A DNA stretch of 64,000 bases, from NCBI RefSeq assembly GCF_001426745.1, contig NZ_LMFI01000017.1:62001-126000 (forward strand), written 5' to 3'. Position 1 is the first letter of the stretch, and each line of letters opens with the position of its first letter. This stretch comes from Nocardioides sp. Root140. GTDB lineage: Bacteria > Actinomycetota > Actinomycetes > Propionibacteriales > Nocardioidaceae. Under the pieces are notes generated by a model, which was given only the letters and a program-made list of their open reading frames with translations, had not been told where the DNA came from and did not search any database. Below are positions 60,495-64,000 of the stretch, one piece after another. A program made the translations under genes and the position numbers.

Positions 60495-63152
60495 GTGAAG
60501 AAGGGCATCCTCCTCGGCCTGCCGCTGGTGCTGATCGCTCCGCTGATGCTGCTCATGCTGGGCATGGGGAGCGCGAACATCGAGGCGGTCCGCGCGGCAT
60601 GCGCCACCACGACCAACTCAACCGCGGGCGGGTCCTTCGGGATCGGCACGCTGAACTGGCGCGGCGCTTCGCACTATAAGAAGAACCCCCACCCCGGCGA
60701 GCGGCCCTACGGCGAGCGTGTGCCGAGCATGGTGACCAAGATCGGCGCCTCAGGGGCCTCGATCATCGGGTTCCAGGAGTTCGAGCCGCCACAGGCTGAG
60801 GCCTTCCTCGAGGCCACTGACGGGGCGTGGAAGATCGTGGCCGGCAAGCGCCGAGGGCACTCATCCCCCGCGGACGCGATCGCTTACCAGCCCTCGGCCT
60901 GGAACGTCGACGAGGTCCGCTACGTCTCGATCAGGTACGGCGGCCCGATGATCCAGGTCCCGCTGGTGCGGTTCACCTCCACTTCAGGACTCGGGTCGAT
61001 CTGGGTGCTCAACGCCCACAACCCCGCCAACGCGGTCGGCGGCTCGGACGCGATGCGCGATGCCGCCGTCCGCGCCGAAGCGACGGCACTGCGGCGGCTG
61101 CAGGCCAGCGATCCCAACACGGCCCTGTTCCTCGTCGGCGACATGAACGACAAGGCCCGGTTCAAGCGCCTGTTCCTGTCGGTGGCCGGTCCGGGTTGGT
61201 CGAGCGCCAACCCCAGCGACCAGCAGATCGACTGGATCATGGGCAGCCCTGCCGTCACCTTTTCCGGCACCATGGTCGACCGGAGCACCAACGACAAGGC
61301 GCACACCTACACCGACCACCCGTTCGTCCACACCACCGCCCAGCTGGCCGGCTCAGAGTCCGGTCGACCAGGAGCTAGCGCTGGTCTGGGTGTGATGCCC
61401 GCCAGCATCACGGCCACGCCCGGTGGGCCGGTCCGCGGTCAGGTCCTGGTCGCGAACGCCAACATCAAGACCCGCGGTGGCTTCAACCCCGGTGTCCGCG
61501 CCCTCGCCGGCCCGTCGCCGGACTTCATCACGCTCAACGAGGTCGAGGATGTGCCGCTGTCGCAGATGCGTTCCGCCGCGCCCGGCTACGACGCCTACCG
61601 CGAGGAGCAGCCGGCGGACACAAATGATGCTGGGCAGGCCATGGGGAGCGCGATCATGTGGCGCTCGGACACCTGGACGATGCTCGACGGTGGCCGCGTC
61701 AAGATCGTCGACGACGACCACACCGTGTTCAAGGGCACGAACAAGCTGTGGGACCGGTTCGCCGCCTGGGGCATCTTCCAGCGCTCCGACGGCGCGGTCG
61801 TCTCGGTCATCGCGGTCCACCACATGACGAACGTCTATCGGTTCCCCCGCCAGTGGGGGAACCCGCCGATGAGCCGCGCCGAACAGTACGGACTCGGCAT
61901 GGACTACCTGACCGGCCTGGTCGGCGTCCTGGCCCCGTACGGGCCGGTGCTGGTGGGCGGCGACATGAACTCCCACCCCAACGACGGACCCAACGCGGCC
62001 GCCCCACGAATGGCGGCGGCCGGCTACCGGTACACCAAGGACTCCGGCGTCATCTATAACTTCTACGCCGCCCCCGTGACGGTCGAGGAGACCTGGGAGA
62101 TCAGCAAGGCCGCCGTCCACTCCGATCACCCCGCGTTGTTCACACGTATGGCCATGAATGGTGCCGGTCCCGGCACGAACGCACCCATCGGCACCCGGCC
62201 TGCCGGCTGCCCGCCGTGCCCGACCTCCGAGAACCTCGGCACACTGCTCCAGCCGGTCGCTGCGACCGGCAACCTCGAGGCCGCCAAGATTGCGGCCTCG
62301 GCCGCCTACCAGGCCGGCTTCCGCGGGGAGGACCTGGTCACCGCGGTGGCCATCGCCCGTGTGGAGTCCACCTGGGATCCGGAGGCCACCAACGGGAGCC
62401 ACTTCGGGTTGTGGCAGATCTCCGCGCAGCACAAGGGCAAGGTGCCCGGCTGGAACACGCGGGCCGACATCTTCGACCCGCTCCTCAACGCCCGCTACGC
62501 CTTCGCGCTCTACTCCGCTCGACCCGGATCGGGTGAGGCCAAGTTCGCCGACTGGATCCCCTTCGAGAAGACCGACTACCACCAGTACCTCGACGTCGCC
62601 CGCCAGGCGGTCGCCGCAACCGGCGGAGGCACCACGAACGTCGGCAACACCGGCGGCTGCACCGCCTCGCCGATCCAGGTCGCCGGTGAGCTCTCGGCCG
62701 CGCTCAAGGCCCGCCTCGACGCCATGATGAACACCTCCAACGGCCTCTGCGGGCTGTCGTGGACCAGCGGTGCTCCCTGCACCTACGACAACCAGTGCCC
62801 CAAGGTCGTCGACGCGCTCTACGGCGGCCCTGGCGTCGGCCGGGGCTACGGAAACGGGCAGGACGTCGCCCAAGGCATCATCAACGCCGGACTGGCCCAG
62901 TCCCAGGGGACAGGCCTCGACCCGCTCCCGCCCGTCGGCGCCGTGGTCTCCTACAACACCGGCAACGGCGTCGGCCACGTGGCGATCTACGTGGGCGGCG
63001 GCAAGATCTTCGGCAACGACTACGGCTGTAGCGCGAACGGCGTCTATGGCTGCGTCGGGTTCGCCGACGTCCACACCCCCGGTGGCTCGGTCACCTGGGC
63101 CTTGCCAAAGCAGGCGTTTGACCTGGGCGGGATGCCGGCGGTGGCCGCGTAA
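60495..63152 (+). CDS. Secreted fusion: two nuclease/phosphatase-like domains, lytic transglycosylase and CHAP/NlpC-like hydrolase
   Basis: An 885-aa protein with an N-terminal signal or anchor helix (ILLGLPLVLIAPLMLLMLGM). Two endonuclease/exonuclease/phosphatase-like domains follow: about 50-285 (IGFQEFEPPQ, FLVGDMNDK, DHPF) and about 315-555 (LNEVEDVP, LVGGDMNSHPNDG, HSDHPALF), both keeping E, GDxN and DH residues. At 590-705 there is an SLT-like transglycosylase (AIARVESTWDP, GLWQIS), and at 735-885 a CHAP/NlpC-like domain (GLCGLSW, VGHVAIYVGGG). The wall-lytic parts fit channel assembly through peptidoglycan; the role of the first two domains is unknown. GTG 60495 has GAGGAGG upstream. 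Confidence 0.82.
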   Translation: MKKGILLGLPLVLIAPLMLLMLGMGSANIEAVRAACATTTNSTAGGSFGIGTLNWRGASHYKKNPHPGERPYGERVPSMVTKIGASGASIIGFQEFEPPQAEAFLEATDGAWKIVAGKRRGHSSPADAIAYQPSAWNVDEVRYVSIRYGGPMIQVPLVRFTSTSGLGSIWVLNAHNPANAVGGSDAMRDAAVRAEATALRRLQASDPNTALFLVGDMNDKARFKRLFLSVAGPGWSSANPSDQQIDWIMGSPAVTFSGTMVDRSTNDKAHTYTDHPFVHTTAQLAGSESGRPGASAGLGVMPASITATPGGPVRGQVLVANANIKTRGGFNPGVRALAGPSPDFITLNEVEDVPLSQMRSAAPGYDAYREEQPADTNDAGQAMGSAIMWRSDTWTMLDGGRVKIVDDDHTVFKGTNKLWDRFAAWGIFQRSDGAVVSVIAVHHMTNVYRFPRQWGNPPMSRAEQYGLGMDYLTGLVGVLAPYGPVLVGGDMNSHPNDGPNAAAPRMAAAGYRYTKDSGVIYNFYAAPVTVEETWEISKAAVHSDHPALFTRMAMNGAGPGTNAPIGTRPAGCPPCPTSENLGTLLQPVAATGNLEAAKIAASAAYQAGFRGEDLVTAVAIARVESTWDPEATNGSHFGLWQISAQHKGKVPGWNTRADIFDPLLNARYAFALYSARPGSGEAKFADWIPFEKTDYHQYLDVARQAVAATGGGTTNVGNTGGCTASPIQVAGELSAALKARLDAMMNTSNGLCGLSWTSGAPCTYDNQCPKVVDALYGGPGVGRGYGNGQDVAQGIINAGLAQSQGTGLDPLPPVGAVVSYNTGNGVGHVAIYVGGGKIFGNDYGCSANGVYGCVGFADVHTPGGSVTWALPKQAFDLGGMPAVAA

Positions 63153-63208
63153 GCCGCGAGGGACGACAGGCGATCGCAGCGGAAAGTTGAAAATCAGTCG
63201 CGCTGGTG

Positions 63209-63245
63209 TGTCCGATCGGCGCCGTTCTGGGTTGCCTTTCCAAGC
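63209..63245 (+). promoter_or_regulatory. Dispersed leader/promoter element, copy 9
   Basis: TGTCCGATC at 63209 and GCCTTTCC at 63234, 25 nt apart; ATG 63246 is exactly 37 nt from the first T. The GCCTTTC tail matches copy 3. No Shine-Dalgarno sequence. Confidence 0.75.
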
Positions 63246-63830
63246 ATGGATGTACGTATCGGCACCACAGTCGACGGCCAGACCGCCGGGTTTGACACCA
63301 GGAGCGCCCGGCCGCTGCTGCTGGTCGGCGACGTCGGCCGAGGCAAGACCACCACCGCGCGCTACCTCACCCGGTGGTGGCTGGCGAACACCCGGCGGCA
63401 TGCCCACGTGTACGCCCAAGCACCCAGCGAATGGGCAGACCTGCGCTGCGAGCCCGAGCACCCCGAGCAGCTGGAGAATCCGGTCGGCCGCGACTGCCGT
63501 CCGGGAGCCTGTCTGGTCGTGGTCGACGACATGGACCTGCTCGACGACAGCCGCATCTCCTTCCTGCCGCTGGGAAGGGCGCGAAGGATCCTGACCTCTC
63601 ACGGCGGCAACAGCCTGGCCGGCCGCGCGTTGCTCGACGACGAAGTCGACTGCTTGGGCCTGGTCCGACCCGATCACGCCGACCCTGCCGAGGCCGCAGT
63701 CCTGGACGGGCAGGGTCGCTTGGACTGGCCGATCGGCACTGTCGCGGTCATCCCGGATCAGCGGGGGCCGATGGACTTCCCGTGTCACCGCTGGCAGGCA
63801 CCGGCCGGTGCATGGGCGGTGGCGCGATGA
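63246..63830 (+). CDS. Small P-loop ATPase-like protein of the conjugation operon
   Basis: A 194-aa protein starting at the ATG fixed by leader copy 9. The P-loop is LLVGDVGRGKTTTARYL (about residues 25-41) and a Walker-B-like LVVVDDMDLLDD lies near 90-101. It is far shorter than VirB4 or VirD4. FtsK-like ATPases contain similar motifs, so it may be a minimal partner of the following membrane protein. It ends overlapping the next start by 4 nt. Confidence 0.65.
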   Translation: MDVRIGTTVDGQTAGFDTRSARPLLLVGDVGRGKTTTARYLTRWWLANTRRHAHVYAQAPSEWADLRCEPEHPEQLENPVGRDCRPGACLVVVDDMDLLDDSRISFLPLGRARRILTSHGGNSLAGRALLDDEVDCLGLVRPDHADPAEAAVLDGQGRLDWPIGTVAVIPDQRGPMDFPCHRWQAPAGAWAVAR

Positions 63831-64000
63831 GCATGGAGCGTTCCCGGCGCGCCCGGTTCACCAACGTCGCCCCGACGGCGGGCGAGTTCACGGTGGCCGT
63901 CCTCCTGGCCGGGCTCTTCTTCTTCTTGAGCACGCCGCTGGTCGTCCAAGGCGGTGTCGCGTGGGCCACCTCAGGGGGCTTCGCGCTGCCGAACGGGCAC
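63827..64000 (+). CDS. Start of a membrane protein, probable coupling protein (partial)
   Basis: Open at the window end: 58 codons are visible. MSMERSRRARFTNVAPTAGE is followed by a membrane helix (FTVAVLLAGLFFFLSTPLVV). The position after VirB4-like and P-loop genes suggests a TraG/VirD4-type coupling protein, which in actinobacteria begins with short membrane helices. The ATPase part is outside the window. Confidence 0.55.
   Translation, partial: MSMERSRRARFTNVAPTAGEFTVAVLLAGLFFFLSTPLVVQGGVAWATSGGFALPNGH

Overview
High-GC actinobacterial DNA, most likely part of a large conjugative plasmid or integrative conjugative element from a Nocardioides-like host (the lineage is inferred from gene content and GC, not shown). 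No rRNA, tRNA or housekeeping gene was seen.

Layout. (1) 0-6.1 kb: accessory backbone genes (DUF4192 protein, degenerate M48-like membrane protein, DUF1173 protein) and the N-terminal half of a very large DarB-like DNA methyltransferase-helicase. (2) 6.09-23.94 kb: a 17,862-bp element inserted into that gene. Its large serine recombinase lies at its right edge. A 7-bp core (ATGCCGG) is repeated at both junctions, flanked by 23-bp inverted arms. Removing the insert rejoins the two gene halves in frame. It carries a MobF relaxase, a toxin-antitoxin pair, a TetR-controlled exporter operon (the exporter has an in-frame stop), two AraC genes (one frameshifted), an array of seven 27-bp palindromes next to a DnaA box, an IS481 copy with a 6-bp target duplication, and several gene fragments. 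(3) 23.9-31.2 kb: the helicase half and backbone hypotheticals. (4) 31.4-40 kb: maintenance functions: repeat-rich centromere-like DNA, ParA, a double ribbon-helix-helix partner, a DUF1016 nuclease, a PrimPol-type replication protein and small regulators. (5) 40.4-52.1 kb: secreted proteins and a complete Tad/Flp-type pilus cluster ending in a LysM-BTAD membrane protein and a strong terminator. (6) 52.2-64 kb: an iteron-preceded regulator and an actinobacterial conjugative type IV secretion system (ParA-like, pilin-like, VirB8/TcpC-like, VirB6-like, SCO6880-like, VirB4-like, a nuclease-like/lytic fusion, a P-loop protein and the start of a probable coupling protein).

The most unusual feature is a dispersed cis element with nine copies, all in the backbone and none found in the insert. 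TGTCCGAT is followed after exactly 17 nt by GCTTCTCC or a variant, and in six copies the start codon lies exactly 37 nt after the first T. Several copies sit in perfect 8-11 bp hairpins whose arms differ in sequence. These starts have no Shine-Dalgarno sequence. The element therefore looks like a shared promoter/leaderless-start or RNA-leader system that coordinates conjugation and maintenance genes.

Functions as a whole: ParA/ParB-like and PrimPol proteins maintain the replicon, Tad pili probably make cell contact, the type IV system moves DNA, and the methylase-helicase would protect incoming DNA from restriction but is currently interrupted. Several small frameshifts could be real decay or assembly errors.
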